Assembly: GCF_001528745.1 (NCBI RefSeq)
Contig: NZ_BCNS01000032.1
Coordinates: 1-64,000, forward strand
Length of the DNA: 64,000 nucleotides
Direction of reading: 5' to 3'
Source of the DNA: Marinobacterium profundum
Lineage (GTDB): Bacteria; Pseudomonadota; Gammaproteobacteria; Pseudomonadales; Balneatricaceae
Shown: positions 38,742 to 49,516 of the stretch, piece after piece
How positions within the stretch are numbered: the stretch's first letter is position 1
How the letters are laid out: each line of letters begins with the position of its first letter
The notes under the pieces: model-generated
Seen by the model: the letters and a program-made list of their open reading frames with translations, nothing else
The model's database searches: none
Told to the model about the DNA's origin: nothing
Translations under genes and position numbers: made by a program

Positions 38742-39355
38742 CCACACTCAATCACCCACGCATCATCCTGGCCAGCGGCAACGCCGGAAAACTGCGCGAA
38801 TTCAGCCAGGTGCTCGCCCCCCTGCACATCGAGGTGCTGCCGCAATCGGCCTTTAATGTCAGCGACGCCGACGAAACCGGCCTCAGCTTTATCGAGAACG
38901 CCATCCTCAAGGCGCGCCATGCCTGTCGCAGCACCGGCTTGCCGGCACTGGCCGACGATTCCGGGCTTGAGGTCGACGCCCTCGATGGTGCCCCGGGCAT
39001 CTACTCGGCGCGTTTCGCAGGCCCAGGCGCCACTGATGCCGAAAACAACAGTCGGCTGCTGCACCAGCTCAAGGATGTACCGGATGCCCGGCGCAGCGCA
39101 CGCTTTCGCTGCGTACTGGCCTTTATGCGCCACGCTGAAGACCCCACTCCGCTGATCAGTATTGGCACCTGGGAAGGCCATATACTGCATGCGCCCAGGG
39201 GTGAGCAGGGGTTCGGTTACGATCCGCTGTTTCTGCTGCCAGAACTCGGCATGAGCTCCGCCGAACTGCCCCGCGAGCAGAAAAACAGTCTTAGTCACCG
39301 CGGCCAGGCCGTGGCCCGCCTGGTCGAGCAGATCGGCCCCTACCTGAAGAACTGA
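38738..39355 (+). CDS. rdgB: XTP/dITP pyrophosphatase RdgB
   Basis: 205 residues. House-cleaning nucleotidase that removes non-canonical purine triphosphates (XTP, dITP). HAM1 family motifs LASGNAGKLREF, DETGLSFIENAILKAR, ADDSGLEVDALDGAPGIYSARFAG, GFGYDPLF and LSHRGQAV are complete. Confidence 0.97.
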   Translation: MTTLNHPRIILASGNAGKLREFSQVLAPLHIEVLPQSAFNVSDADETGLSFIENAILKARHACRSTGLPALADDSGLEVDALDGAPGIYSARFAGPGATDAENNSRLLHQLKDVPDARRSARFRCVLAFMRHAEDPTPLISIGTWEGHILHAPRGEQGFGYDPLFLLPELGMSSAELPREQKNSLSHRGQAVARLVEQIGPYLKN

Positions 39356-39384
39356 CGGACTTTAGCCGCGACTCATGGGATAAT

Positions 39385-39421
39385 CCGCATTCCGCCACAC
39401 TGTACTGGTGGCGGAATGCGG
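39385..39421. terminator. Perfect 14-bp stem between rdgB and hemW, possible terminator
   Basis: CCGCATTCCGCCAC / GTGGCGGAATGCGG with a nine-base loop, 30 bases after rdgB. Only TTCCCTC follows, so termination would be weak; it may instead stabilise the mRNA end. Confidence 0.5.
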
Positions 39422-39485
39422 TTCCCTCATTCACTTCAAGGGGAATCGGCCATCGCTGTTTTTCCTCCTATGAAGCCCTGATCCC

Positions 39486-40625
39486 ATGTCTCTGCAGCTG
39501 CCGCCCCTTTCGCTCTATATTCACATTCCCTGGTGCGTACGCAAGTGCCCCTATTGCGATTTCAACTCCCACGCCGCCAAGGGCGAACTGCCGGAAGCGG
39601 ACTATGTTGCAGCGCTACTGGAGGATCTGGACACAGAGCTGGCCGATGTACAGGGACGCAGCATCGACACCATTTTTATCGGTGGCGGCACCCCCAGCCT
39701 GTTTTCAGCCGCGGCAATCCAGCAGATTCTGAGCGGCGTCGCCGCACGTACCCCCTTGTCTGCCAAGGCCGAAATCACCATGGAAGCCAATCCTGGTACT
39801 TTCGAGCAAGAGCGCTTCGCAGGTTTTAGGGCCGCCGGTGTCAACCGCCTGTCCATTGGTATCCAGAGTTTCAACGACACCCAACTCAAGGCACTGGGGC
39901 GTATCCACAACGCCGATGAAGCCTACCGTGCCGTCGCCAGCGCCCGGGCCATCGGTTTTGACAACATCAACCTGGATCTGATGCACGGTCTGCCACAGCA
40001 AGACCTGGCCGGCGCCATGCAGGATCTGGATACAGCCCTGTCACTGCAGCCCGATCACCTGTCCTGGTACCAGCTCACTATAGAACCCAATACCGAATTC
40101 AATGCCCGCCCGCCCAACCTGCCGGTGGATGAAGTGCTGTGGGAAATTCAGGAGCACGGCCAGGAGAAACTGGCCGCAGCGGGCTTTGCCCAGTACGAGG
40201 TGTCAGCCTACGCCCGCGACGGGCGCCAGGCGGCACACAACCTGAATTACTGGGCCTTTGGCGACTATATCGGTATAGGTGCCGGCGCCCACGGCAAGCT
40301 CACCCGTGCTGCAGACGGCCACATCATGCGACGCTGGAAGCAGCGCCAACCCGCCGCCTATATGGATGCATCCAAACGTCTGGGGGGTGAGAACGCCATT
40401 GTTCAGGATGAACTGGCCTTCGAATTCATGCTCAATGCACTGCGACTGGTGGACGGCGTGCCGCTGCAGCTACTGCAGGCCCGTGCCGGCATAAGCCCGG
40501 ACAGCATCCGCATACAGCTGGACCGAGCCATAAAGCAGGGGCTGCTACAGGATGATTCGGCCCACATACGGCCGACCCATCAGGGCCGGCTGTTTCTGAA
40601 CAACTTGCTGGAAATGTTTCTGTAA
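39486..40625 (+). CDS. hemW: Haem chaperone HemW (radical SAM, CPO-like)
   Basis: 379 residues. The radical-SAM cluster motif is C-VRK-C-PY-C in SLYIHIPWCVRKCPYCDFNSH, followed by FIGGGTPSL and EANPGT, then the HemN C-terminal domain. HemW binds haem and delivers it to target proteins; it lacks the extra N-terminal residues of true coproporphyrinogen dehydrogenase HemN. Convergent with yigB, with 18 bases between stops. Confidence 0.95.
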   Translation: MSLQLPPLSLYIHIPWCVRKCPYCDFNSHAAKGELPEADYVAALLEDLDTELADVQGRSIDTIFIGGGTPSLFSAAAIQQILSGVAARTPLSAKAEITMEANPGTFEQERFAGFRAAGVNRLSIGIQSFNDTQLKALGRIHNADEAYRAVASARAIGFDNINLDLMHGLPQQDLAGAMQDLDTALSLQPDHLSWYQLTIEPNTEFNARPPNLPVDEVLWEIQEHGQEKLAAAGFAQYEVSAYARDGRQAAHNLNYWAFGDYIGIGAGAHGKLTRAADGHIMRRWKQRQPAAYMDASKRLGGENAIVQDELAFEFMLNALRLVDGVPLQLLQARAGISPDSIRIQLDRAIKQGLLQDDSAHIRPTHQGRLFLNNLLEMFL

Positions 40626-40643
40626 GCTCAGAACTGAGCGCGA

Positions 40644-41369
40644 TTAGAGCGTCACGCGACCTGCGGCCTGTTCTGCGATTTCGATCAGCGCCTGGGGGAT
40701 TTCATTCAGCGCCCGCACCGTTTGCGTCGGTGCCGGGCCTCCGGGCCAGACCTGATCGTTGAGATTAACCCAGATGGTCCAGAAGCCTGCATTGTGCGCG
40801 CCTTCAATATCGGCCACCGGGTTATCGCCCACATGCACCACCTGCTCGGGACGCAGCCCGGCATGCGTCAGCGCCTGCTGGAACATCAGCGGATGGGGCT
40901 TTTCCTGGCCCGTGCTTTCGGCACTGAACTGGAAGTCGAAATAGTCACCCAGCCCTACTCGCCTTACGTCGGCATTGCCGTTACTCAGGGCACCGATCAG
41001 CAGATTACGATCGCGCAGGACCTTCAGCATCGTCAGTGCATGCTCGTAGAACTCCACCTGATGACGTCCCTCCAGATACACCTCGAACGCCTGCAACGCC
41101 AGCGCCTCGGCCTGCTCTGGCCCGTAACCTGCCGTGCGCATGCCCTCCTGCAGCAAACGCAGGCGAATCTGAGTCACGTTGTGGGAGATCTCGGGGTAGC
41201 GCGCCAGCACCTCATCGCGCATGCGCGGCAGATCAGCAATGCTGAACTGACGCACAAAAAGCTGCGCATTGCGCTGCAGCCAGTCGAACAGCGAGTTATT
41301 TGCTATGTCGATTACAGGATCAATGGCCCAGAGGGTATCGTCCAGATCGAAGGTGACACACTTAATCAT
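40644..41369 (-). CDS. yigB: HAD-family phosphatase YigB
   Basis: 241 residues. The start is ATG 41369 (MIKCVTFDLDDTLWAIDP), where DLDDT is HAD motif I. GALSNGNADV is motif II, and GDNPVADIEGAHNAG is motif IV. YigB dephosphorylates FMN in E. coli. It overlaps xerC by eight bases, the same pairing as in E. coli. Confidence 0.92.
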   Translation of the reverse strand: MIKCVTFDLDDTLWAIDPVIDIANNSLFDWLQRNAQLFVRQFSIADLPRMRDEVLARYPEISHNVTQIRLRLLQEGMRTAGYGPEQAEALALQAFEVYLEGRHQVEFYEHALTMLKVLRDRNLLIGALSNGNADVRRVGLGDYFDFQFSAESTGQEKPHPLMFQQALTHAGLRPEQVVHVGDNPVADIEGAHNAGFWTIWVNLNDQVWPGGPAPTQTVRALNEIPQALIEIAEQAAGRVTL

Positions 41370-42264
41370 CTTTTTTGCGCGCTCTTGGATGGGCCCTGTC
41401 GTAAACATCGGCCAGATGCTGAAAATCCAGATGCGTATAGATCTGGGTCGTGGCGATATCGGCGTGTCCCAGCAGCTCCTGTACCGCGCGCAGATCACCG
41501 CTGGACTCCAGCAGGTGGCTGGCAAAGCTGTGGCGCAGCCGGTGTGGGTGCACCTTGCCGTCGGTGGCCTGGTGCAGCCCCCAGTGCTCTAGGCGCAACT
41601 GCACAGCACGGGTGCTGATACGGTTGCCGCGTTTGCTGATAAAGAGCGCCGGCTGCTCGCCGCGCAACAGACTGCCTCGCTGTCCCAGCCAGACATCCAG
41701 TGCCGTCAGGGCCTTGCTGCCGACCGGCAGCATGCGGGTCTTGCGCCCCTTGCCGGTCACTACCAGGCTGGCATCGCGAAAGTCGATATCCCCCAGATCC
41801 AGACTGACGAGCTCCGCCAGACGCAGACCGGACGAATATATAAGTTCCATCATGGCACAATCGCGGGCAGATACGGCATCGGTCACCGGAATCTGCATCA
41901 GATGGGCCGCCTGATCGGTATCCAGTGTTTTTGGCAGACGCCGGGGCGAACGGGGGGCACTGATACCCAGCGCAGGGTTCTGCTGGCTCAGGCCTTCGCG
42001 ATTAAGAAAGCGATAGAAGGAGCGGATGGCCGACAGCAAGCGCTGAATGCTTTTACCGGCCAGACCCTCGCGGTGTGTTTCGGCGATAAAGGCACGCAGA
42101 TCCCGCGGCCTTATACTGTTCCAGTCACTCAGGCTGTTCGCCACGGCATAGCGTAACAGCCGTTCGATATCGCGCCTGTAGTTGTCCAGCGTGTGCCCGG
42201 AGTACTGCCGCTCGGTACGCAGATAGCGTACAAAGGCATCCAGCACATCCGGATTGGGCGACAT
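41362..42264 (-). CDS. xerC: Tyrosine recombinase XerC
   Basis: 300 residues. With XerD it resolves chromosome dimers at dif. The N-terminal SAM-like DNA-binding domain is followed by the catalytic domain with R (SSGLRLAEL), K (GKGRKTRML), H-x-x-R (HRLRHSFASHLLE), H (LLGHADIATTQIYTHLDF) and the nucleophile Tyr in that last motif. Placed in lptM-lysA-dapF-DUF484-xerC-yigB, the usual housekeeping context, so it is not a mobile integrase. Confidence 0.97.
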   Translation of the reverse strand: MSPNPDVLDAFVRYLRTERQYSGHTLDNYRRDIERLLRYAVANSLSDWNSIRPRDLRAFIAETHREGLAGKSIQRLLSAIRSFYRFLNREGLSQQNPALGISAPRSPRRLPKTLDTDQAAHLMQIPVTDAVSARDCAMMELIYSSGLRLAELVSLDLGDIDFRDASLVVTGKGRKTRMLPVGSKALTALDVWLGQRGSLLRGEQPALFISKRGNRISTRAVQLRLEHWGLHQATDGKVHPHRLRHSFASHLLESSGDLRAVQELLGHADIATTQIYTHLDFQHLADVYDRAHPRARKKDD

Positions 42265-42950
42265 CAGCCCCGGCTCAGGATACGGGACAGTACCCGGCTA
42301 AGCACTTCGCCGACATAGCACAGGAACAGGGTGCCCTGGCTGCTCTGAAAGTAATGCGGATCATAGCTGCCGATCGCCAGCAGGCCCAGGGTTTCACCCT
42401 GCACCAGCGGAATAACCGCCGCCGACTGAATCCGAAACGCCTGTTCCTGAAATACGAACAGATGCTGCGGCTCCGGCAGGCGACCGCAGCTCGGCAGATT
42501 GGTCCCAAGCAAGGGCTCCAGTCCCAGGGCATCGGCCGCACTCAGCCAGCGCGCGGCGCCACTTTCTTCGCCATCTCCGAGCAGCATCAGCGTTGTAATA
42601 TCGCCCTGAAAATCACGACACAGGCTCTCATCAATGGCGATGGCGACATCATCCAGGGTTTCAGAGCCCAGCAACGCCAGTACCATGCGCTTGGTCTTCT
42701 CGAACTGCACATCGTTGTGACGCGCAACGTCGATCAGATCAGACAGATGGGTGCGCAGTTGCTGGTTTTTCTCACGCAGTACGCCGGTCTGACGCGCCAC
42801 CAGCGACACGGCGGTGCCGGTTTCGTGGGGCACGTAGAGCTTTTCCAGCAAACCTGAGTGACGGGAAAAGTAATCCGGATTCTGCGCCAGATACTCCGCC
42901 ACCTGCTGCTCGTCGAGCCCATGCGGCTCATCTTTGGCCTGATCGGTCAT
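42264..42950 (-). CDS. DUF484 family protein (GAF-like)
   Basis: 228 residues. The N-terminal part [25 protein letters not shown] is typical of DUF484, followed by a coiled-coil segment and a GAF-like domain. Function unknown. Nearly always found between dapF and xerC in gammaproteobacteria. It starts within the dapF stop (ATGA), and its stop overlaps the xerC start by one base. Confidence 0.93.
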   Translation of the reverse strand: MTDQAKDEPHGLDEQQVAEYLAQNPDYFSRHSGLLEKLYVPHETGTAVSLVARQTGVLREKNQQLRTHLSDLIDVARHNDVQFEKTKRMVLALLGSETLDDVAIAIDESLCRDFQGDITTLMLLGDGEESGAARWLSAADALGLEPLLGTNLPSCGRLPEPQHLFVFQEQAFRIQSAAVIPLVQGETLGLLAIGSYDPHYFQSSQGTLFLCYVGEVLSRVLSRILSRG

Positions 42951-43777
42951 ATGAAAATCTGCCCTTCGTAAACGGTTTCCGCAGGGCCTGTCATCAGTAC
43001 GGATGAGCCCTCACCTGCCCAGCGAATCTGCAGCTCCCCGCCTGGCAGATGCACGCGTACATCATCACTAAGCAGGCCGCGCAGACGTCCGGCCACCACG
43101 GCCGCGCAGGCACCGGTGCCGCAGGCACGGGTTTCGCCCGCACCGCGCTCATACACCCGCAGCCGAATTTCGTTCTCCGACAGAATCTGCATAAAACCGA
43201 TATTGGCCCGTGCCGGGAAACGTTCGTGCTGCTCCAGCAGCGGCCCAAGAGTTTCCACCGCAGCGGTGCTGACATCGTCCACCAGCAGTACGCCGTGGGG
43301 GTTGCCCATGGACACCGCGCTGATATCGAGCCACTGATCAGCCACTTCAATGGGATAAGTCGCCTCAACGCCGTCCGCCATAAAGGGGATTTCAGCCGGC
43401 ACCAACTCAGGCGCGCCCATATCGACTTCCACCTGACGGTCTTCCAGCACCCGCAGTATCGCCTTGCCCTTGGCGGTCTCAACGCAGATCACAGGCTTGA
43501 TGGTCAGACGCTTGTCACGCACAAACTTGGCGAAACAGCGCGCACCGTTGCCGCAGTGCTCCACTTCAGAACCATCGGCATTATAAATACGGTAGCGAAA
43601 GTCCATCTTCGGGTCCGTCGGCGGCTCCACCAGCAGCATCTGGTCAAAGCCGATGCCAAAGTTGCGATCCGCCAGGCGGCTCACCAGCGCGGGAGTAATC
43701 TTGGCACGCTGCGTGACAAGATCGACCACCATGAAGTCGTTGCCCAGGCCGTGCATCTTGGTAAAACGTACCAACAT
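42947..43777 (-). CDS. dapF: Diaminopimelate epimerase
   Basis: 276 residues. It interconverts LL- and meso-diaminopimelate for lysine and peptidoglycan. Both catalytic cysteines are present: in [13 protein letters not shown] and in [14 protein letters not shown]. The start [20 protein letters not shown] is typical. It lies 14 bases after lysA. Confidence 0.97.
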   Translation of the reverse strand: MLVRFTKMHGLGNDFMVVDLVTQRAKITPALVSRLADRNFGIGFDQMLLVEPPTDPKMDFRYRIYNADGSEVEHCGNGARCFAKFVRDKRLTIKPVICVETAKGKAILRVLEDRQVEVDMGAPELVPAEIPFMADGVEATYPIEVADQWLDISAVSMGNPHGVLLVDDVSTAAVETLGPLLEQHERFPARANIGFMQILSENEIRLRVYERGAGETRACGTGACAAVVAGRLRGLLSDDVRVHLPGGELQIRWAGEGSSVLMTGPAETVYEGQIFI

Positions 43778-43791
43778 AGCTGTTTCGCTTC

Positions 43792-45051
43792 TCAGTAATT
43801 GTCTTTGGGCAGCAACTGCTCACCGCGCAGCAGGTCACTGATGCTTTCGCGCTTGCGTACCAGATGCGCCTGATTATCGCTGACCATGACTTCGGCCGGG
43901 CGCGGCCTGGTGTTGTAGTTGGAGCTCATGACAAAGCCATAGGCACCGGCCGAGCACACCGCCAGCAAATCGCCGGGCTGCAGATTAAGCTCGCGATCCT
44001 TGCCGAGGAAATCGCCGGTTTCGCACACAGGCCCTACCAGGTCATAAGTCTTGCTGTCGCCTTCTTCACGCAGCGTCAGCGGCACGATTTCCTGATAGGC
44101 GCTATAGAGTGCCGGACGAATCAGGTCGTTCATGGCGCCATCGATAATGGCAAAGTTCTTGTCGCCGTTGCTCTTGAGGAACTCGACCCGCGTCAGCAGG
44201 ACACCGGCATTGGCGGCGATGGAACGGCCGGGCTCAAAGATCAGGCTCAGCGGACGGTCACCCAGTTTGTCGAGCACTGCCGCTATATAGTCGGCGGCAG
44301 AGGGCGGCTGCTCGTCGGTGTAGCACACGCCCAGACCACCGCCCAGATCCAGATGTTTGATCTGGATACCATCCTCCGCCAGCTCGTCCACCAGCACCAG
44401 CAGACGATCAAGCGCATCCAGAAAGGGGCGCAGTTCGGTCAGCTGGCTGCCAATATGGCAGTCCATGCCCACGATTTCGATACTGGGCAATTCCGCCGCC
44501 CGGCCATAGACGCCGCGGGCGCGCTCGATGGCGATGCCAAATTTGTTCTCTTTGAGACCGGTGGAAATATAGGGGTGGGTGCCGGCATCCACGTCCGGAT
44601 TGACGCGAAAGGACACTTTGGCCGTCATGCCCGTCGCTGCAGCAACCTCGCTGACGCGCTCAAGCTCGGCTTCAGATTCAATGTTGAAGCAGTGAATACC
44701 CAGTTCCAGTGCACGACGAATTTCGTGTGCCTGCTTGCCCACACCGGAGAAAACCACCTTGGAGGGGTCACCACCGGCCTTGATCACACGCTCGATTTCG
44801 CCCAGCGACACTACATCGAAGCCCGCGCCCAGGCGCGCCAGTACATTCAGCACCGCAATATTGCTGTTGGCCTTTACGGCAAAGCACACCAGTGCATCAC
44901 GTCCTTCCAGGGCCTGGGCGTAACCCAGGTAGGCGCGTTCCAGCGCATCACGGGAATACACATACAAGGGTGTGCCATATTCTTCAGCGATACCCTCGAG
45001 GTTCATTTCCTCGCAGTGCAGGCGCCCATCGCGGTACTCAAAGTTATCCAT
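43792..45051 (-). CDS. lysA: Diaminopimelate decarboxylase
   Basis: 419 residues. PLP enzyme that makes lysine from meso-diaminopimelate. The PLP lysine lies in [25 protein letters not shown] and [14 protein letters not shown] bind the phosphate; the second active-site motif is [16 protein letters not shown]. The ATG at 45051 was taken rather than an in-frame TTG one codon earlier. It follows lptM after 14 bases. Confidence 0.97.
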   Translation of the reverse strand: MDNFEYRDGRLHCEEMNLEGIAEEYGTPLYVYSRDALERAYLGYAQALEGRDALVCFAVKANSNIAVLNVLARLGAGFDVVSLGEIERVIKAGGDPSKVVFSGVGKQAHEIRRALELGIHCFNIESEAELERVSEVAAATGMTAKVSFRVNPDVDAGTHPYISTGLKENKFGIAIERARGVYGRAAELPSIEIVGMDCHIGSQLTELRPFLDALDRLLVLVDELAEDGIQIKHLDLGGGLGVCYTDEQPPSAADYIAAVLDKLGDRPLSLIFEPGRSIAANAGVLLTRVEFLKSNGDKNFAIIDGAMNDLIRPALYSAYQEIVPLTLREEGDSKTYDLVGPVCETGDFLGKDRELNLQPGDLLAVCSAGAYGFVMSSNYNTRPRPAEVMVSDNQAHLVRKRESISDLLRGEQLLPKDNY

Positions 45052-45065
45052 CAATCTGTCCGTTA

Positions 45066-45215
45066 TCAGTTCTGTGCGGGAGCCGGCGGCTGAGCCGATG
45101 TCTGCGAGGCGGGGGCAGCGGGATCAATCTGATCCGGCATATAGAGCGCACCCTTGTTGCCACAGCCAGCGAGCAGCGCGAAGGTTACGAAGAGCATCCA
45201 GTTCCAGCGTTTCAC
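45066..45215 (-). CDS. lptM: LptM (YifL-like) small lipoprotein
   Basis: 49 residues from a GTG start at 45215 with AGGGG upstream. MKRWNWMLFVTFALLAGC is a lipoprotein signal with lipobox LAGC. After the lipidated Cys the sequence GNKGALYMPD matches the conserved start of LptM, which helps the LptDE outer-membrane LPS translocon mature. The rest is a Pro/Ala-rich tail. Position upstream of lysA and opposite cyaY agrees with E. coli yifL. A longer reading frame begins upstream but would bury the signal peptide. Confidence 0.88.
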   Translation of the reverse strand: MKRWNWMLFVTFALLAGCGNKGALYMPDQIDPAAPASQTSAQPPAPAQN

Positions 45216-45325
45216 GATTGCAGCCCCTATTCCGGCGATTCCAAAGCAGCGATTATACCCGGGATGAGTAGCGGCAGAAACTCGGATATACTGCCGGGCT
45301 CCAAGCACTGCGGAACCACAGACCG

Positions 45326-45649
45326 ATGACCGAATCAGAATTCAACGACCGCGTCGATGAAACCCTCATCACCCTCGAAGACCTGCTGGAAGATGTCGAC
45401 AGCGATCTGGACATCGAGAGCCATGGTGGCATGCTCACCATCGTCTGCGAAAATGGCAGCCAGGTGATCTTCACCCGCCAACCACCGGTCAAGCAGCTCT
45501 GGGTCGCAGCGCGCAATGGCGGCTATCATTTTGACTTCGATGAGTCGCTGGAACGCTGGATACGCGATACCGACAAGGCTCCCCTGGCCGATGTGCTGAG
45601 CGAAATATTCCGCCTGCAGGCAGACGTGGACCTGACGTTTCCGTTCTGA
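45326..45649 (+). CDS. cyaY: Frataxin-like iron-sulfur assembly protein CyaY
   Basis: 107 residues. An acidic first helix (FNDRVDETLITLEDLLEDVDSDLDIE) and the beta sheet with QVIFTRQPPVKQLWVA and GGYHFDFD identify bacterial frataxin. It binds iron and modulates the IscS cysteine desulfurase. Divergent from lptM as in E. coli. Confidence 0.96.
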   Translation: MTESEFNDRVDETLITLEDLLEDVDSDLDIESHGGMLTIVCENGSQVIFTRQPPVKQLWVAARNGGYHFDFDESLERWIRDTDKAPLADVLSEIFRLQADVDLTFPF

Positions 45650-45725
45650 ACCCAGCGTGCTGAATCAGCCGCCTGGAACGAAATGGGGGCAGGCAATCCG
45701 AAGCGGCTTTTGTAGAGTGCCCGCA

Positions 45726-45770
45726 GGGTGCTGATGAGCGAAGCGAATCGCACCGTTTACCCAAGCGAAT
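45726..45770. repeat. REP-like palindromic repeat, copy 1
   Basis: GGTGC ... GCACC enclose TGATGAGCGAAGCGAAT, and GTTTACCCAAGCGAAT follows. Forty-four of 45 bases are shared with the copy at 46125. The GAGCGAAGCGAA centre is of a type that is common between genes in many gammaproteobacteria. Confidence 0.85.
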
Positions 45771-45926
45771 CGCACCGTTTTTTTTCGAGTCCGTATTTCG
45801 CCTGTCGGCGACCTACTTTACTTGTTACGCGACAAGGACTTTCTACAAGGGAAAGTGTGCAAAGAAAGCACGCCCCGATGAAGCCTTTTCGCTGCCCCCT
45901 GAGCCCCTGCGGCGGGCTGCGCTGAA

Positions 45927-46063
45927 GGTACATCCATGTACCTCATCGCAGGTGTAACAGTCCCTGTTGCACCCCTTCGGGCCTGATCGCCGAATGACCT
46001 CAGTGCTCGCTGGCATATGGCCATGGATGGCCGGTAGCCAGAAAATGCAGGAGCAATTTTCTG
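45927..46063. repeat. Four GGA-loop hairpins
   Basis: GGTACA / TGTACC (45927-45942; loop TGGA on the minus strand, giving ACATGGATGT). GGTGTAACAG / CTGTTGCACC (45951-45973; loop GGA on the minus strand, one G-T pair). GGCCA / TGGCC (46019-46032; loop TGGA on the plus strand, with outer CTGGC / GCCAG). CAGAAAATGC / GC.ATTTTCTG (46039-46063; loop AGGA on the plus strand). They share loop type with the array near 14 kb. Confidence 0.8.
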
Positions 46064-46124
46064 CTCATAAGGGGGAAGCAAGAGCCGCTCTGACATATCA
46101 GTGGGATCTCCAAGCCTGTATGTA

Positions 46125-46169
46125 GGGTGCTGATGAGCGAAGCGAATTGCACCGTTTACCCAAGCGAAT
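46125..46169. repeat. REP-like palindromic repeat, copy 2
   Basis: Same sequence and orientation as 45726-45770 apart from one base. The two copies are 399 bases apart and bracket the hairpin group, which may mark a small non-autonomous element. Confidence 0.85.
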
Positions 46170-46282
46170 TAAACCATTTAAGGTGCCACAGCCGCAGTGC
46201 GGCCGTTCGCCGCCATGCCGGATGGCATAAGTGAAAAAAGCTGGAGTCCTGCGCGTCCTGGATCGGGCTAGTCGGCGGGCTG

Positions 46283-47563
46283 TTAGGATCTCAGCAAAGT
46301 TTCCTCAACCTGCTGATACAGGCGCTCCAGCGCTCCGCGGTTTTGCGCCACAAAGGCCTGGGCGGCAGCGCCCTGCTGCTGGCGTTGCAGAGGATCCGTC
46401 AGCAACTCCCGCAGCGCCTGGGCCAGTGCCGTTTCATCGGCCACCCGTGTCAGCCCACCGGCACTATCCAGCGCATCGCATATCGCCTGAAAATTAAACA
46501 CCTGCTGCCCCATCAGTACGGGCTTGCCCAATGCTGCTGGCTCCAGCGGATTGTGTCCTCCTCTGGGCACCAGACTGCCACCAACAAAGGCAATATCCGC
46601 CGCGGCATAGAACCCCATCAGTTCACCCATGGTATCGCCGAGATAAACATCGACGGAACCTGTCTGCGGCGCTGATTCGCCATGTCCTGCCACCGAGTGT
46701 CGCGCAACCGACCAGCCGGCCTCCAGGCAGAGTCGGTGCACGGGCTCAAAGCGCTCCGGATGACGCGGCACCAGCACCAGTAGCAACGCCGGAAATTCGC
46801 TGCGCAGCTGCTCCAGCATGCGCAAGAGCGCGGCATCTTCCCCCTCATGGGTACTGCCTGCGACCAGTACCGGGCGATCTCCCCAGCACTTGCGCAAGCG
46901 GGTACCGGCTTCCAGCCATTGCGGCTTAGTTTCAATATCAAACTTGATACTGCCACTGACGGTCAGTTGCTGTACCGACAGACCTAGCTCGACAAAGCGC
47001 GCACCGTCATCGCGATGCTGCGCCACAACCTGACTCAGACATTGCAGCATCGGCCGCGTGAGCGCCGCAAAGCGCTTATAACCTTTGGCCGAGCGCGCCG
47101 ACAACCTGGCATTCGCCAGCAATACCGGCACGCCAGCTGCCTGGCAGCTGTGTACCAGATTAGGCCAGAGCTCGGTTTCGACGATGATGCAGCCGCGTGG
47201 CCGGGTGCGGCACAGAAAACGGCCCAGGGCATCGGGCAAATCCCAGGGGCAATAGGCATGCTGCACCCGATCGCCAAACAGCGCGCGAACGCGTTCGGAA
47301 CCTGTAGGTGTGGTGGTCGTCAGTAACAAAGGAAAGTCTGGTCTGCGGGCCAGCAGCAACTCCACCAGCGGTGCAATGGCCACAGTTTCACCCACAGACA
47401 CAGCATGAATCCACAGAGGGCGATCGTTACAGGGCGCCACAAAACCAAGACGCTCACGCCAGCGGCTGCGATAGGCCGGAGCGCGCCGCCCGCGCCACCA
47501 AAGCCGCAGCAGGATAATAGGCAGGGCCAGGTACAGCAGAGTCGTATAGAGCAGACGCGCCAT
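46283..47563 (-). CDS. waaA: 3-deoxy-D-manno-octulosonic acid (Kdo) transferase
   Basis: 426 residues. An N-terminal membrane anchor (LLYTTLLYLALPIILLRLWW) is followed by a GT-B glycosyltransferase. It adds Kdo to lipid A on the inner face of the inner membrane. Family motifs are WIHAVSVGETVAIAPL, FVGGSLVPRGGHNPLEPAALGKPVLMG and ETELWPNL. The ATG at 47563 is three bases after the msbA stop, so the two are an operon. Confidence 0.96.
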   Translation of the reverse strand: MARLLYTTLLYLALPIILLRLWWRGRRAPAYRSRWRERLGFVAPCNDRPLWIHAVSVGETVAIAPLVELLLARRPDFPLLLTTTTPTGSERVRALFGDRVQHAYCPWDLPDALGRFLCRTRPRGCIIVETELWPNLVHSCQAAGVPVLLANARLSARSAKGYKRFAALTRPMLQCLSQVVAQHRDDGARFVELGLSVQQLTVSGSIKFDIETKPQWLEAGTRLRKCWGDRPVLVAGSTHEGEDAALLRMLEQLRSEFPALLLVLVPRHPERFEPVHRLCLEAGWSVARHSVAGHGESAPQTGSVDVYLGDTMGELMGFYAAADIAFVGGSLVPRGGHNPLEPAALGKPVLMGQQVFNFQAICDALDSAGGLTRVADETALAQALRELLTDPLQRQQQGAAAQAFVAQNRGALERLYQQVEETLLRS

Positions 47564-47566
47564 CAA

Positions 47567-49339
<1,773 letters not shown>

Positions 49340-49362
49340 CGATTCCGTTGTTTTCGATGCAC

Positions 49363-49368
49363 ATTATA
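49363..49368 (-). promoter_or_regulatory. -10 box of msbA copy 1
   Basis: Perfect TATAAT, 23 bases before the start codon. The -35 is weak. The second msbA has the same box at a similar distance (57291-57296). Confidence 0.55.
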
Positions 49369-49516
49369 CATGGATGACTAAATCGGGAGCCGTCGAATGC
49401 CCTGCAGTTTTTTATCAGGAGTTAGACCCCGATCAACCCTTGAACGCGCGGTTTGCCGATCGGACCGCGCAGCCGTAAAATGCAGCCCATCTCCCGGCTA
49501 AAAGCATGGTAAGCAC

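Larger units (their letters stand above)
45650..46282. other. 633-bp non-coding region with REP-like repeats and GGA-loop hairpins
   Basis: No credible gene. It is bounded by two copies of a 45-bp repeat (45726-45770 and 46125-46169), with four hairpins between them (45927-46063). The first copy is followed at 45768-45776 by a partial third copy (CGAATCGCACCG). Confidence 0.75.

Noticed and set aside
41362-42264. Tyrosine recombinase as a sign of an integrated element
   Set aside because: It is the housekeeping XerC in its standard gene context; no attachment-site repeats were seen.
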